DNA from: CAZUMH01 sp964621645
GTDB taxonomy: Bacteria; Zhuqueibacterota; QNDG01; JAGLOF01
Length of the DNA: 29,916 nt
NCBI GenBank assembly: GCA_964621645.1
Contig: CAZUMH010000035.1
Coordinates: forward strand, 1 to 29,916
Direction: 5' to 3'
Shown: piece by piece, positions 8,431 through 16,896 of the stretch
Numbering within the stretch: the first letter of the stretch is position 1
How the letters are laid out: every line of letters starts with the position of its first letter
Notes under the pieces: model-generated
What the model was told of the DNA's origin: nothing
Databases searched by the model: none
Seen by the model: the letters and a program-made list of their open reading frames with translations, nothing else
Program-made: the position numbers and the translations under genes

Positions 8431-8483
8431 CAGTAAGGAACGCTTCAGAGCCGATGCTGGCAATAGTAAAAAGGATATACATC

Positions 8484-10607
8484 GTGAAAAATATTTTATC
8501 TTTGACAGTAGTCGCTCTATTACTTGTCTCCGGGCTACTGCAGGCGCAGATAATGCTTCCGTCTTTCATTTCCGACCATATGGTGCTGCAGCAGAAATAC
8601 GAAGCGCCGCTCTGGGGCTGGACCGAACCGGGAAAGGGGATTACTGTCAGAGTGAGCTGGATGGATGGGGACATCAGGACAACTGCGGGTGCTGAGGGGA
8701 AATGGATGGTTCGAATCCAGACTCCAACAGCTGGAGGCCCCTATACCGTCACTATCGATGATTCGGTTCTGACGGATGTGATGATCGGAGAGGTATGGAT
8801 CTGCTCCGGTCAATCCAACATGCAGTTTGCCCTGAGCCAGACGCTGAACGCCGAAGAAGAAATCGCGGCAGCCGACAATCCCGGCCTGCGTCTCTTCTCT
8901 GCCGCCCGGACCTTTTCCGATGAGCCGTTGAAAAATGTCTATGGCAAATGGGTCGCCTGCACTCCGAAGTCAGCGGAAACGTTCAGCGCCGTGGCTTACT
9001 TCTTCGGGAGAAAACTTCAGCAGGAATTGGGCCTCCCCGTCGGCCTGATTCACACCAGCTGGGGCGGAACGCCGGCTGAGGCCTGGACCCGCCTCGAGGT
9101 ATTGCAATCCCATCCCGAGCTTCAGGTCTATCTTGAGAGATTCGAGGCTCGGATCGACGCGGCCGCACCGGGGATTCTGCCCCGCAACCAGAACAGTCCT
9201 TCCAGCCTCTATAACGCCATGCTCCACCCCTTTATTCCCTATGGGATCCAGGGAGCCATCTGGTATCAGGGCGAGGCCAACCGGCTCGATGCCGATATCT
9301 ATGATATACTCTTTCCGGCTATGATTGAAAACTGGCGGAATGACTGGGGGCAGGAGGATTTCCCCTTTTATTTCGTGCAGCTGGCCCCCTTCTCGTACGC
9401 GACCCCCCTGGTCGGGGCCGCGCTCCGGGACGCTCAGCGTAAAAGCCTGAAAGTTCCCAATACCGGCATGGCGGTGACCATGGATATCGGCAACCCCGCC
9501 GATATCCATCCCAAAGATAAAAAGGATGTCGGAAAACGGCTGGCGCTCTGGGCCCTGGCAAACACCTACGGCCACTCCCAGCTTGTTTATTCCGGCCCGC
9601 TGTACCGGTCCATGAAAAAAGAAAAAAAGAGGATTCGCCTCTACTTCGATCATACCGGCAGTGGTCTCACCGCCCGGGGAGGGGAACTGACTGATTTTGA
9701 GATCGCCGGAAAGGACCGGGAATTCCTGCCGGCTAAGGCGAGGATAGAAGGCAATACCATTATTGTATCAAATGAGGCCGTGACGGATCCCTTGGCGGTC
9801 AGATACGCCTTCCATAATGCCGACGAGCCGAACCTCTTCAATGCGGAGGGTCTGCCCGCTTCTTCCTTCAGAACCGATGACTGGCCCCTTGTTACCGAGC
9901 CGGTGAACATGACCAGCTGGTACGATGCCTCCTCCGGGTTTCTGACGGTGGTGATGAAAACAGAGGATCCGGATCTGCGGATCCGCTACACGGTTGACGG
10001 CAGTCTTCCCGGCACGGTATCCAGCCTTTACACCGATACGCTGACTTTACGCGATGTGAGCGTTGTCAAGGCGCGGGCGTTCAGAGACGATTTCCCCTCG
10101 GCGGCCGTGCGGCAGATCCGCTTCAATCACCATCTGGCGACAGGCAAAAAGATCGATATCGTCCATCCTTACAGCCGCCGTTATCCGGCGGGAGGGCCTG
10201 GTGCGCTGGTGGATGGTATTGAGGGGAGCATGAACTTCAATGACGGCCGCTGGCAGGGATTCCATCAGAATAATCTGGAGGCGGTAATCGATCTCGGTGA
10301 AAGGATGAAGATAGATGCCGTTTCGATTAATTTCCTGAAAGCGGTGAATTCCTGGATATTTCTGCCGAAATCGGTGCGCTTCCTGACATCGGAGGACAGT
10401 ATCGCGTGGGAGCCTATGGGAGAGATAGTGACGGACCCCGCTCTCAATCTCAGTGGGACGGCAATAAAACAATACCTCTGTAACGGGAAAAGTATCCGGG
10501 CCCGTTACCTCAAGGTGACTGCTTACAATATCGGGGAATGCCCCGAGTGGCACCCCGGCGCCGGAGGAAAGGCCTGGCTTTTCGCCGATGAGATCGTGGT
10601 GCGGTGA
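8484..10607 (+). CDS. Secreted SGNH sialate O-acetylesterase-like esterase with CHB_HEX_C and F5/8C-like domains
   Basis: The protein has 707 residues from the chosen GTG. AAGGA eight bases upstream and the signal peptide (about residues 1-22, ending LLQAQ) support this start. An ATG at 8454 in the same frame would add 10 residues and has a poorly spaced site. The esterase domain shows GEVWICSGQSNM (Ser111 nucleophile), GAIWYQGEANR (258-268) and ADIHPKDK with Asp340/His342, the pattern of the sialate O-acetylesterase (DUF303) group. Residues about 475-540 (RIRYTVDGSLPG) resemble the chitobiase/hexosaminidase C-terminal domain. About 560-690 (DGIEGSMNFNDGRWQGF) resembles a discoidin-type carbohydrate-binding domain, an ending common in GH20 enzymes. 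The expected role is deacetylating a glycan outside the inner membrane, alongside the sulfatases. Confidence 0.9.
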   Translation: MKNILSLTVVALLLVSGLLQAQIMLPSFISDHMVLQQKYEAPLWGWTEPGKGITVRVSWMDGDIRTTAGAEGKWMVRIQTPTAGGPYTVTIDDSVLTDVMIGEVWICSGQSNMQFALSQTLNAEEEIAAADNPGLRLFSAARTFSDEPLKNVYGKWVACTPKSAETFSAVAYFFGRKLQQELGLPVGLIHTSWGGTPAEAWTRLEVLQSHPELQVYLERFEARIDAAAPGILPRNQNSPSSLYNAMLHPFIPYGIQGAIWYQGEANRLDADIYDILFPAMIENWRNDWGQEDFPFYFVQLAPFSYATPLVGAALRDAQRKSLKVPNTGMAVTMDIGNPADIHPKDKKDVGKRLALWALANTYGHSQLVYSGPLYRSMKKEKKRIRLYFDHTGSGLTARGGELTDFEIAGKDREFLPAKARIEGNTIIVSNEAVTDPLAVRYAFHNADEPNLFNAEGLPASSFRTDDWPLVTEPVNMTSWYDASSGFLTVVMKTEDPDLRIRYTVDGSLPGTVSSLYTDTLTLRDVSVVKARAFRDDFPSAAVRQIRFNHHLATGKKIDIVHPYSRRYPAGGPGALVDGIEGSMNFNDGRWQGFHQNNLEAVIDLGERMKIDAVSINFLKAVNSWIFLPKSVRFLTSEDSIAWEPMGEIVTDPALNLSGTAIKQYLCNGKSIRARYLKVTAYNIGECPEWHPGAGGKAWLFADEIVVR

Positions 10608-10655
10608 AACAACAATACAAAATACGATAACAAATAGGAAGAAATAGGTAAGAAT

Positions 10656-11021
10656 ATGAATCCGTTTATTATTATTGTGATCAATCTGGCCCTGGTGTTT
10701 TATTCCATCGGCGTCTGGAGCGAACGTATCGAAGGCCGGCTGAAGCTGCGCCACCTGGTATTTTTCTATCTCGGGTTTATCTGTGATACCTGGGGAACCG
10801 GCATGATGTTCGAAATTGCAGAAGGGGTGAATCTGAGTTTTCACGCCATGACAGGAGTGCTCGCAATTATTCTTATGGCGCTGCATGCGGCCTGGGCCAC
10901 AGTGGTATTGGTGAAAAAGGATGAAAAACTGATCACCACTTTCCACCGCTTCAGTATTGGCGTATGGGTAATCTGGCTCATCCCCTATTCCGGTCCCATG
11001 CTGATGAGAATCCTGGCATAA
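10656..11021 (+). CDS. HsmA-family small membrane protein
   Basis: The 121-residue protein has four predicted membrane helices (about 3-21, 33-52, 62-86, 97-119). The sequence fits the TIGR03987/HsmA family, recognised from FICDTWGTGMMFE and the regularly placed histidines His33, His63, His77 and His97. These could serve as metal or haem ligands, which is speculation. The function of the family is not established to my knowledge. It lies 48 bases after the esterase and 110 before the second sulfatase on the same strand, so it is probably co-transcribed, though its link to glycan breakdown is unclear. Confidence 0.8.
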   Translation: MNPFIIIVINLALVFYSIGVWSERIEGRLKLRHLVFFYLGFICDTWGTGMMFEIAEGVNLSFHAMTGVLAIILMALHAAWATVVLVKKDEKLITTFHRFSIGVWVIWLIPYSGPMLMRILA

Positions 11022-11131
11022 GCGCCGAGAATGTCGGTGTGATCCTTTCATCGAACCCTAATGCGGATTGATCGCGTACCGTAAGACGGATATCCCGGCC
11101 CGGTTTTGGATAGTGAACAAGGAGATTCTCT

Positions 11132-12640
11132 ATGAGCGATATGAAACTATTGGACAGGCGGGCATTTCTCAGGACGGGAGGCGCCGCCCTCGCCGCCTTG
11201 GCACTGTCTGATCTTTACTGTGTCCAGCCCGGTGTAAAACGGCCGAATATTGTCCTGATTCTGGCCGACGATCTGGGATACGGCGATGTCAGCTGTTACG
11301 GAGCCACCGCGGTTAAGACGCCCAATATCGACCGTCTCGCTAAAGAGGGAGTACGGTTTACCAACGGCTACTGTTCAGCGGCCACCTGCACCCCGACCCG
11401 GTTCTCACTGCTCACCGGCAAGTATGCCTTCCGGCAGCAGGGGACCGGCATCGCCCCGCCCAATGCGACGGCGATCATTCAGCCCGGTACGGTGACCCTC
11501 CCATCGCTGCTGAAAAAAGCCGGATACGCCACTGCGGTGGTCGGCAAGTGGCATTTGGGACTTGGTGAAGGAGAACAGCCGGATTGGAACGGAGAGCTGA
11601 AACCGGGACCGCTGGAAATCGGATTTGACCGCTGTTTCCTGCTGCCCACCACCAATGACCGGGTACCCAGTGTCTACGTGGAAGATCACCGCGTCCGCGA
11701 CCTCGATCCCGCCGATCCGCTCTGGGTCAGTGACAAGAACCTGGATGGACAGCCCACCGGGAAGACGATCAGGGAATCGCTGCGGATGGATTGGAGCGTC
11801 GGACACAATTGTACTGTGCAAAACGGGATCGGCCGTATCGGATTCTTCGGCGGCGGTAAAAAAGCCAGATGGCGGGATGAGGACCTCGCCGATACCTGGG
11901 TGAAAGAGGCGCTGGAGTGGCTGGAAGAACAGAAATCCAGTCCCTTTTTCCTCTATTTCGCCAGCCATGACATTCACGTCCCCCGTATGCCCAACGAGCG
12001 TTTTCAGGGCAGCACCAGCCTCGGCTACCGGGGCGATGCCATCGTGGAACTGGACTGGTGCGTCGGTCAGATCCTGGATGCTTTGGACCGGCTGCATCTG
12101 ACTGATAAAACCCTGATCATTTTCTGCAGTGATAACGGACCGGTTCTGGATGACGGGTACAGGGACGGCGCCGTGGAGAAGCTGGGCAACCACAAACCGG
12201 CGGGACCCTTCCGGGGCGGGAAATACAGCGCCTATGAAGGCGGCACCCACACGCCCTTCATCACCCGCTGGCCCGGCACCATTGCGCCGGGAACCTCCGA
12301 CAGAATGGTCTGCACCATCGACCTGGCGGCGAGTATGGCCGCGCTTACCGGACAGCAGCTGCCGGCCGGATCATGCCCGGACAGTTTCGATGTCCTTGAG
12401 GCTCTGTTGGGAAAACGAAACGCCGCCGGCAGGGATCATCTCGTGGAGCAGGGAAACGGGCTGGCGATCAGGGATAAAGATTGGAAATATATTCGTTTTC
12501 GGAACGGCAAAACCGAGCTCTACAACTGCACCGAGGATCCCGGGGAGACCACCGATCTGATTGCATTGGAAACTGCCAGAGCGGAAAATATGAGGCTGCG
12601 GCTGGAGAAAATAGAGAAGTCAGGAGCGAGCCGTTTCTGA
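11132..12640 (+). CDS. Second family S1 sulfatase, Cys-type, Tat signal
   Basis: The protein has 502 residues. The catalytic motif is CTPTR (86-90), with Cys86 as the formylglycine precursor. Metal ligands Asp46/Asp47 (LADDLGYGD), Lys139/His141 (GKWHLG), His282 (HDIHVPR) and Asp334/Asn335 (CSDNGP) are in place. The N-terminus DRRAFLR (8-14) followed by an Ala/Leu-rich stretch is a good Tat signal, so export of the folded enzyme is expected. It is a paralogue of the sulfatase at 6889 but differs clearly in the middle region (residues about 145-255), suggesting another sulfate position or substrate. AAGGAG seven bases before the ATG supports the start. A PD40 gene follows after 51 bases. Confidence 0.93.
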   Translation: MSDMKLLDRRAFLRTGGAALAALALSDLYCVQPGVKRPNIVLILADDLGYGDVSCYGATAVKTPNIDRLAKEGVRFTNGYCSAATCTPTRFSLLTGKYAFRQQGTGIAPPNATAIIQPGTVTLPSLLKKAGYATAVVGKWHLGLGEGEQPDWNGELKPGPLEIGFDRCFLLPTTNDRVPSVYVEDHRVRDLDPADPLWVSDKNLDGQPTGKTIRESLRMDWSVGHNCTVQNGIGRIGFFGGGKKARWRDEDLADTWVKEALEWLEEQKSSPFFLYFASHDIHVPRMPNERFQGSTSLGYRGDAIVELDWCVGQILDALDRLHLTDKTLIIFCSDNGPVLDDGYRDGAVEKLGNHKPAGPFRGGKYSAYEGGTHTPFITRWPGTIAPGTSDRMVCTIDLAASMAALTGQQLPAGSCPDSFDVLEALLGKRNAAGRDHLVEQGNGLAIRDKDWKYIRFRNGKTELYNCTEDPGETTDLIALETARAENMRLRLEKIEKSGASRF

Positions 12641-12691
12641 TATCAAAGGATAGTATTTCGAGGTTCGGGATCGATCATAGGAGGAAAAATA

Positions 12692-13702
12692 GTGAGAAGA
12701 ATTTTTACTCTTTTCGGTTTGACAGCACTGATGATTGCAGGGCTTCATTGTGCGTCAGACCAGACCCGGAATACTATTCGGGGTCCGTATCTGGGTCAGA
12801 ATATTCCCGGTGACACACCGGTCTTCTTCGCTCCTGGGATTGTCTCCACCGGATTGGATGAGTTGAATTCCGCATTCTCGCCTGACGGCAGTGAATTCTA
12901 TTTCTGTGTGAGGAATCAGCTGGGAATGGTATCCATATTTCAGATGGCCTTGGGAAAAAAGGGATGGCCGGATCCGCATCTGATGCCGTTTGCCTCACCC
13001 GACGGCGACATCGACGTAACGCTTTCGCCTGACGGGAGCACTATGCTCTTCAGCTCCCGCCGTCCGCTTCCCGGCAGCAGTGTTCCAAAACAGGATTACG
13101 ATTTCTGGATGGTGAAACGTTCCGGAAAGGAATGGGGCAATCCCATTCATCTGGGCAACGGTATCAATTCGGACAGTGAAGATTTTTATCCCATGATGAC
13201 CGGCAGCGGGACGATATATTTTTCCAGTCAGCGGGAGGGCCCGGGAACCAATAACATTTACCGCTCCCATTTGGACAATGGTGTGTACACTGCTGCGGAA
13301 AAATTGGACGAGGCGGTTAATAGCGATTACCGTGAATTTGACCCGTACGTCGCTCCAGATGAATCCTTTCTGATCTTTGCCTCCAGCCGGCCAGGTGGAT
13401 ACGGTGCTTCTGATCTTTATATCTGCTTTCAGTCCGATGACGGCAGTTGGTCGCATGCGAAAAACCTGGGAAGTCCGATCAACAGCGCCGGATCCGAGTA
13501 CTGCCCCATGATCTCGCCGGACGGGAAATACCTCTTTTTTACAGCCGCACGCCGGACCCTGCCGAAGCGGCCCGACCATCCGGCTGCATACGATGATTTC
13601 CGCGCAATCCACGATGGTCCCGGCTACCTGTTCAGTGATATCTACTGGGTCAATGCCGGCATTATCGAGCGCCTGAAGCAGGGTGTTCAGGAAAAGCCCT
13701 GA
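12692..13702 (+). CDS. Exported WD40-like (PD40) beta-propeller protein
   Basis: The 336-residue protein has repeated PD40 blades with the core SPDG plus aromatic strand: AFSPDGSEFYFC, TLSPDGSTMLFSS, YVAPDESFLIFASS and MISPDGKYLFFTA. The GTG start follows AGGAGG closely, which decides it. The N-terminus is a signal peptide ending GLHC (Cys20); it may be a lipoprotein, but His just before the Cys is not typical of a lipobox. Such propellers are frequent beside sulfatases and glycan enzymes in this type of bacterium and may bind sugar or protein; no catalytic motif is visible. It is the last gene of the sulfatase cluster and ends four bases from the end of a convergent gene. Confidence 0.85.
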   Translation: MRRIFTLFGLTALMIAGLHCASDQTRNTIRGPYLGQNIPGDTPVFFAPGIVSTGLDELNSAFSPDGSEFYFCVRNQLGMVSIFQMALGKKGWPDPHLMPFASPDGDIDVTLSPDGSTMLFSSRRPLPGSSVPKQDYDFWMVKRSGKEWGNPIHLGNGINSDSEDFYPMMTGSGTIYFSSQREGPGTNNIYRSHLDNGVYTAAEKLDEAVNSDYREFDPYVAPDESFLIFASSRPGGYGASDLYICFQSDDGSWSHAKNLGSPINSAGSEYCPMISPDGKYLFFTAARRTLPKRPDHPAAYDDFRAIHDGPGYLFSDIYWVNAGIIERLKQGVQEKP

Positions 13703-13706
13703 TCCG

Positions 13707-15620
13707 TCAATCCATTTTCCTGCTGAAATTTGTTGATCTAGAATCGGGCACAATACTGCTCTGAGTTGATTCTATTTCCCGGCCGGTCTCCTGATCGATC
13801 TTGGGATAGGTAGCGCCCAGCTGCCACCAGTACATCAACGGCCCTATCGGATTAATGTGTAACAAATTTTCACTCCAGCCGTTGAATTCGGCACCGGGGA
13901 ACGCTGCCCGCCATTCGGGCAAATCCTGCTTGCAGGCGTGCAAAGTGACCTGGTTCAGATTCTCCTTGCGGAACAGCAGGCTCGCTTCCGCTGGATAGTA
14001 TTTTGTAGATGGAGATATCCCCTCGCCCCGGACATCCTTGATCATGGGAATAGGTCCATTATCATCCTCTGTCCCGTGCCCCGCATACCAGAAAGCCCGG
14101 GCATAGGGATCGTTGAGCACAGTCTTGAAGTCGGCGATGGTCGCCTTATAGTTGGGGATAACATGGTACCCCGCATCCTCAAAATCGGACTGAGCCTCGT
14201 CAGCGGTATTGATTATAGCATTAGTATAGAAGGAAGCATCCCCTTTAATGCTCCCGATGTAGACATAGGCGTTCCATTGGTGTTCCTCGTTGCTGATATC
14301 TTCTCCGTATATTTTTGGCGGCGGTGTGTCCCTGGGATGATCCCCCTCTTCATCCCCCTTGTGACCCGGGTTCCAGAGCGGGATATCATAGGACAACGTA
14401 AGGCTGGTCAGGAAGCTGTTCATGTTGAGCTTTGCCGGATAATATCCTTCAGGATAGGGTTCATCCAGGCGGTGAACAGTGAGATAATCACCGTTCTCGA
14501 TTGGTTCCATGCTCAGCTCGCCCTCGTATTGCTCCCCGGTTTCGGTTCTCAATGTGCCGTCGAGATGTTTAAACGTTGCAAATCCGTATCCCAGGTCCAG
14601 TCCCAACTTCACGTCTTTAAGAATCGGGTATCGAAGACCAACATTGAATGAAAACCCTGTTGTGGTAGCGGAAAGCATTCCTTTGTCGGATGTCACCCAG
14701 CCGGGTGACGCCTGTTCATGGCTGTAATCGATATCCATTTTATGAAAGTCTATATTGAATCCGCCGTAAAACGTGGTTTTGTCAAGTATGTCAATGCCGC
14801 TTAAGGGCATGAAATCCAGGTGGGTTCCCAGGCTGAATGTTTTGAACCTGAAGTCGAGCTTGTCCCGGACATTATATTGAGGGTCGGGAGTGTAAGTCCA
14901 GCCCTGATTAAACTCTCTTCTGCATCCGTACGCGTAACTGCCTTCCAGGTTGAGGTTGAGCTTATCAGTGAGCTTCAACTGGGCATCGGCCCCAAAGCGG
15001 GCTCGGGAAAAATTATCGAACGATTCGGCTGATACCTGGTAATCAGGGAAGGCCATTCCCTGCTTGCGATGTGTTTCAACCGAGGTCTCTAGATCCGGGA
15101 TCGTGAGACATAGGTGCTGCCAGTCCAGGAAGGGACGCATGAGAAGCTTCGAAGCGGGCTTTTTCAACCGGATTCCGGGAAAGTTCGGCACATGCATCAG
15201 CCCTATCGGAATATCGGCCTGCTGGAACTGGACTGCCGTATTGGCCAGGGAGAGATCGCATGATTCTGGGGGATGTTCCTTGGCAAGCCATTCTATCCGA
15301 ATCGGCAGCAGCGTCTCGGGTCCGCTGAAGGTGTAATTTTTTGATGTATCGCAGAGCATGGTCCAGCCTTCCGGCAACAGCGACGGAACCGGGTTGCTAT
15401 CCCATCCCGACTTCATATCCAATGTTACTTTGCTCACCGGGTGATCGGTCTGTCCCGTGATATCAAAGCGTAAGCCGAATACATCTACATTATCGATAGT
15501 GACCTCAATAAACTTGGCTTCGACCTGGACCTGTTTATTGCCGATCTGAGCCGGGGCCCGTACAACCATAAAAAGCAGGAACACCAGAAGGCAGGTGTTT
15601 GTCCAGATTTTGCCACGCAT
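13707..15620 (-). CDS. Secreted or outer-membrane protein: secretin-like start, probable beta-barrel, C-terminal caspase-like domain
   Basis: The protein has 637 residues from the chosen ATG, which is preceded by GGAG at nine bases. The frame is open to 15908, but the extra 96 codons look non-coding. A signal peptide covers residues 1-25 (ending APAQ). Residues 30-55 (VQVEAKFIEVTIDNVDVFGL) resemble the first strands of a secretin domain. Residues about 205-415 show alternating amphipathic strands with aromatic ends, typical of an outer-membrane barrel. A Pro/acid linker (418-440) leads to a domain (about 447-600) with YAGHG (His515) and LHACK (Cys563), the His/Cys pattern of the caspase/CHAT/gingipain clan. 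I infer a surface or periplasmic Cys peptidase or a derived binding domain. No close family is known to me. Confidence 0.8.
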   Translation of the reverse strand: MRGKIWTNTCLLVFLLFMVVRAPAQIGNKQVQVEAKFIEVTIDNVDVFGLRFDITGQTDHPVSKVTLDMKSGWDSNPVPSLLPEGWTMLCDTSKNYTFSGPETLLPIRIEWLAKEHPPESCDLSLANTAVQFQQADIPIGLMHVPNFPGIRLKKPASKLLMRPFLDWQHLCLTIPDLETSVETHRKQGMAFPDYQVSAESFDNFSRARFGADAQLKLTDKLNLNLEGSYAYGCRREFNQGWTYTPDPQYNVRDKLDFRFKTFSLGTHLDFMPLSGIDILDKTTFYGGFNIDFHKMDIDYSHEQASPGWVTSDKGMLSATTTGFSFNVGLRYPILKDVKLGLDLGYGFATFKHLDGTLRTETGEQYEGELSMEPIENGDYLTVHRLDEPYPEGYYPAKLNMNSFLTSLTLSYDIPLWNPGHKGDEEGDHPRDTPPPKIYGEDISNEEHQWNAYVYIGSIKGDASFYTNAIINTADEAQSDFEDAGYHVIPNYKATIADFKTVLNDPYARAFWYAGHGTEDDNGPIPMIKDVRGEGISPSTKYYPAEASLLFRKENLNQVTLHACKQDLPEWRAAFPGAEFNGWSENLLHINPIGPLMYWWQLGATYPKIDQETGREIESTQSSIVPDSRSTNFSRKMD

Positions 15621-15635
15621 GGTATTATGCTCCAT

Positions 15636-15669
15636 AATATTTTTATGGTATTGTATAGATAAAAATATT
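15636..15669. repeat. Perfect 11-bp AT-only inverted repeat in the leader of the barrel/caspase-like gene
   Basis: AATATTTTTAT (15636-15646) and ATAAAAATATT (15659-15669) pair over all 11 positions around a 12-base loop. It sits 15 bases before the chosen start of the minus-strand gene at 15620. In RNA it would form an AU hairpin just before the ribosome binding site; in DNA it could be an operator. No T-tract terminator arrangement is seen. Confidence 0.5.
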
Positions 15670-15949
15670 TGACAATCCATTCCTGCCCCTGAGAGTGGAG
15701 TAAATATGAGATAAAGGAAGTATATTTGGCTGTAACTTTCCTTGTCTCGATTAAAGCGGAGGTATATATAAAACACGGAATAGTTGGCGTATAGTTTTAG
15801 TATATTAAATAAATCGTTAATATGCAAGGAGTAACCGCAAGATTTCTCCAATCCCGCCAACCTAGCCGGAATAGAATTTGGCACCTGGGAACAGCGAAAG
15901 GAGACCACTTCATATACGATTGTCTACTGTATCTTTTTTTTATTTTTAG
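15670..15949. other. AT-rich intergenic region, no gene seen
   Basis: This stretch upstream of the barrel/caspase-like gene is AT-rich and open in some frames, but it shows no ribosome binding site with a credible protein. It probably carries the promoter for the minus-strand gene. I could not fix promoter hexamers with confidence. Confidence 0.4.
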
Positions 15950-16093
15950 AGAATCACGACATTTCTGTATTTACTTGAAAATGCCTTCAATAATATCGAC
16001 GGGATGACGGGAAAAGAATATTGCGTGCGGTCAGATGGAAATTTTGCAATAAACAAAAGCATTATCGATGATTTGAAAAAAATGGCTGAATGA
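15950..16093 (+). pseudogene. Possible 3' remnant of a lost gene
   Basis: The frame from 15950 to the TGA at 16091-16093 gives 47 codons that look protein-like: YLLENAFNNIDG, then SDGNFAINKSIIDDLKKMAE, with amphipathic helical character. It is preceded in frame by TAG (15947-15949). There is no ribosome binding site near the internal ATG at 16004. The family is not recognised. It could be the tail of a decayed gene or a chance frame. Confidence 0.2.
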
Positions 16094-16125
16094 GAAAATC
16101 ATCCGGAGAGAAATGCGACATTTCA

Positions 16126-16896
16126 CTACAGATTTATCATTTTCTTGAATGAGGCCAAATGGCGGGCGCTTACTTCCGCCTCAATATCCCCGTTAAGGGT
16201 GAGTTTCAACCTGCCTCCGAACCACTTGCGGATCGTCTTGACGGCTTCTATGTTGATAATGCAGGACCGATGCACCCGCACGAATTTCTCCGGGTCGAGC
16301 CGTGCCTCCAGCTGTCTGAGCGTGTAGGGGATAATATGGGAAGCATCAGCTGTGTGTAAAAACGTATACTTTTCTTCAGCCTGGAAGCAGACAATATCTC
16401 CCTCCGGAATGATAATAATCTTTTCTCCCACTCGCACCGAGAAGCGCCGCAGGTATTCCTCCCGGCGGCGGATCGCCTCGAGAATTCCCCGCAATTCGAC
16501 CTGCTGGGCCTCTCCCCTTTCGAAAATCCTCGCCAGTTTCCCCAGGGCCCGATCCAGACTTTCTTCTGAGATCGGCTTGACCAGGTAATCGACTGTGTTC
16601 TCCCGGAACGCCTGCAGAGCGTACTCATCATACGCGGTGGTAAAGATGATATAGGGCGGGTCTTTAAGCTTTTCCAGAAGTTCGAATCCGCCCAGAACCG
16701 GCATGCGGATATCCAAAAAAATGACATCCGGGTTTTCTTCCTTGATGAGATCAAGGGCCTGGCGTCCGTTCTCTGCCATCCCCGCCACCTCTACGCCTGG
16801 ATAGGATGTAAGCAGCCTCTCCAGCCTCATCCGGGCCAGCCGTTCGTCATCCACCAGCAAAGCCCTGATAGTACCTTGTTGGGTCGTGCCGGACAC
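16126..16896 (-). CDS. LytTR-family response regulator
   Basis: The 256-residue protein has a receiver domain (residues about 10-125) with Asp16/Asp17, phosphoacceptor Asp62 (VIFLDIRMP), Thr86/Thr87 and Lys107 (LVKP). A short helical linker follows, then a LytTR DNA-binding domain (about 148-250, with KYTFLHT and FVRVHRSCIINIEAV). It starts with GTG directly after the stop of the kinase gene; GAGGTG inside the kinase end serves as the ribosome binding site, so the pair is coupled. LytTR proteins bind two 9-bp direct repeats about 21 bp apart. A repeat with exactly that period lies at 22665-22693, upstream of this operon. It is the last gene of a seven-gene unit and probably controls it. Confidence 0.93.
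   Translation of the reverse strand: MSGTTQQGTIRALLVDDERLARMRLERLLTSYPGVEVAGMAENGRQALDLIKEENPDVIFLDIRMPVLGGFELLEKLKDPPYIIFTTAYDEYALQAFRENTVDYLVKPISEESLDRALGKLARIFERGEAQQVELRGILEAIRRREEYLRRFSVRVGEKIIIIPEGDIVCFQAEEKYTFLHTADASHIIPYTLRQLEARLDPEKFVRVHRSCIINIEAVKTIRKWFGGRLKLTLNGDIEAEVSARHLASFKKMINL

Noticed and set aside
10047..11051. A 334-codon minus-strand frame across the end of the esterase and the HsmA gene
   Set aside because: It is antisense to two supported genes, and its protein has low-complexity His/Arg-rich wording without a recognisable fold.
13938..14651. A 237-codon plus-strand frame inside the barrel/caspase-like gene
   Set aside because: It is a shadow of the minus-strand gene, whose signal peptide and motif pattern are coherent.
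15621..15908. N-terminal extension of the barrel/caspase-like protein by 96 codons
   Set aside because: The extension comes before a proper signal peptide, reads as non-coding AT-rich sequence, and the ATG at 15620 has a good GGAG site.
16110..16124. GAAATG-CGA-CATTTC hairpin just after the LytTR gene
   Set aside because: The stem is only six AT-rich pairs and the minus-strand sequence after it lacks a T-run; too weak to call a terminator.
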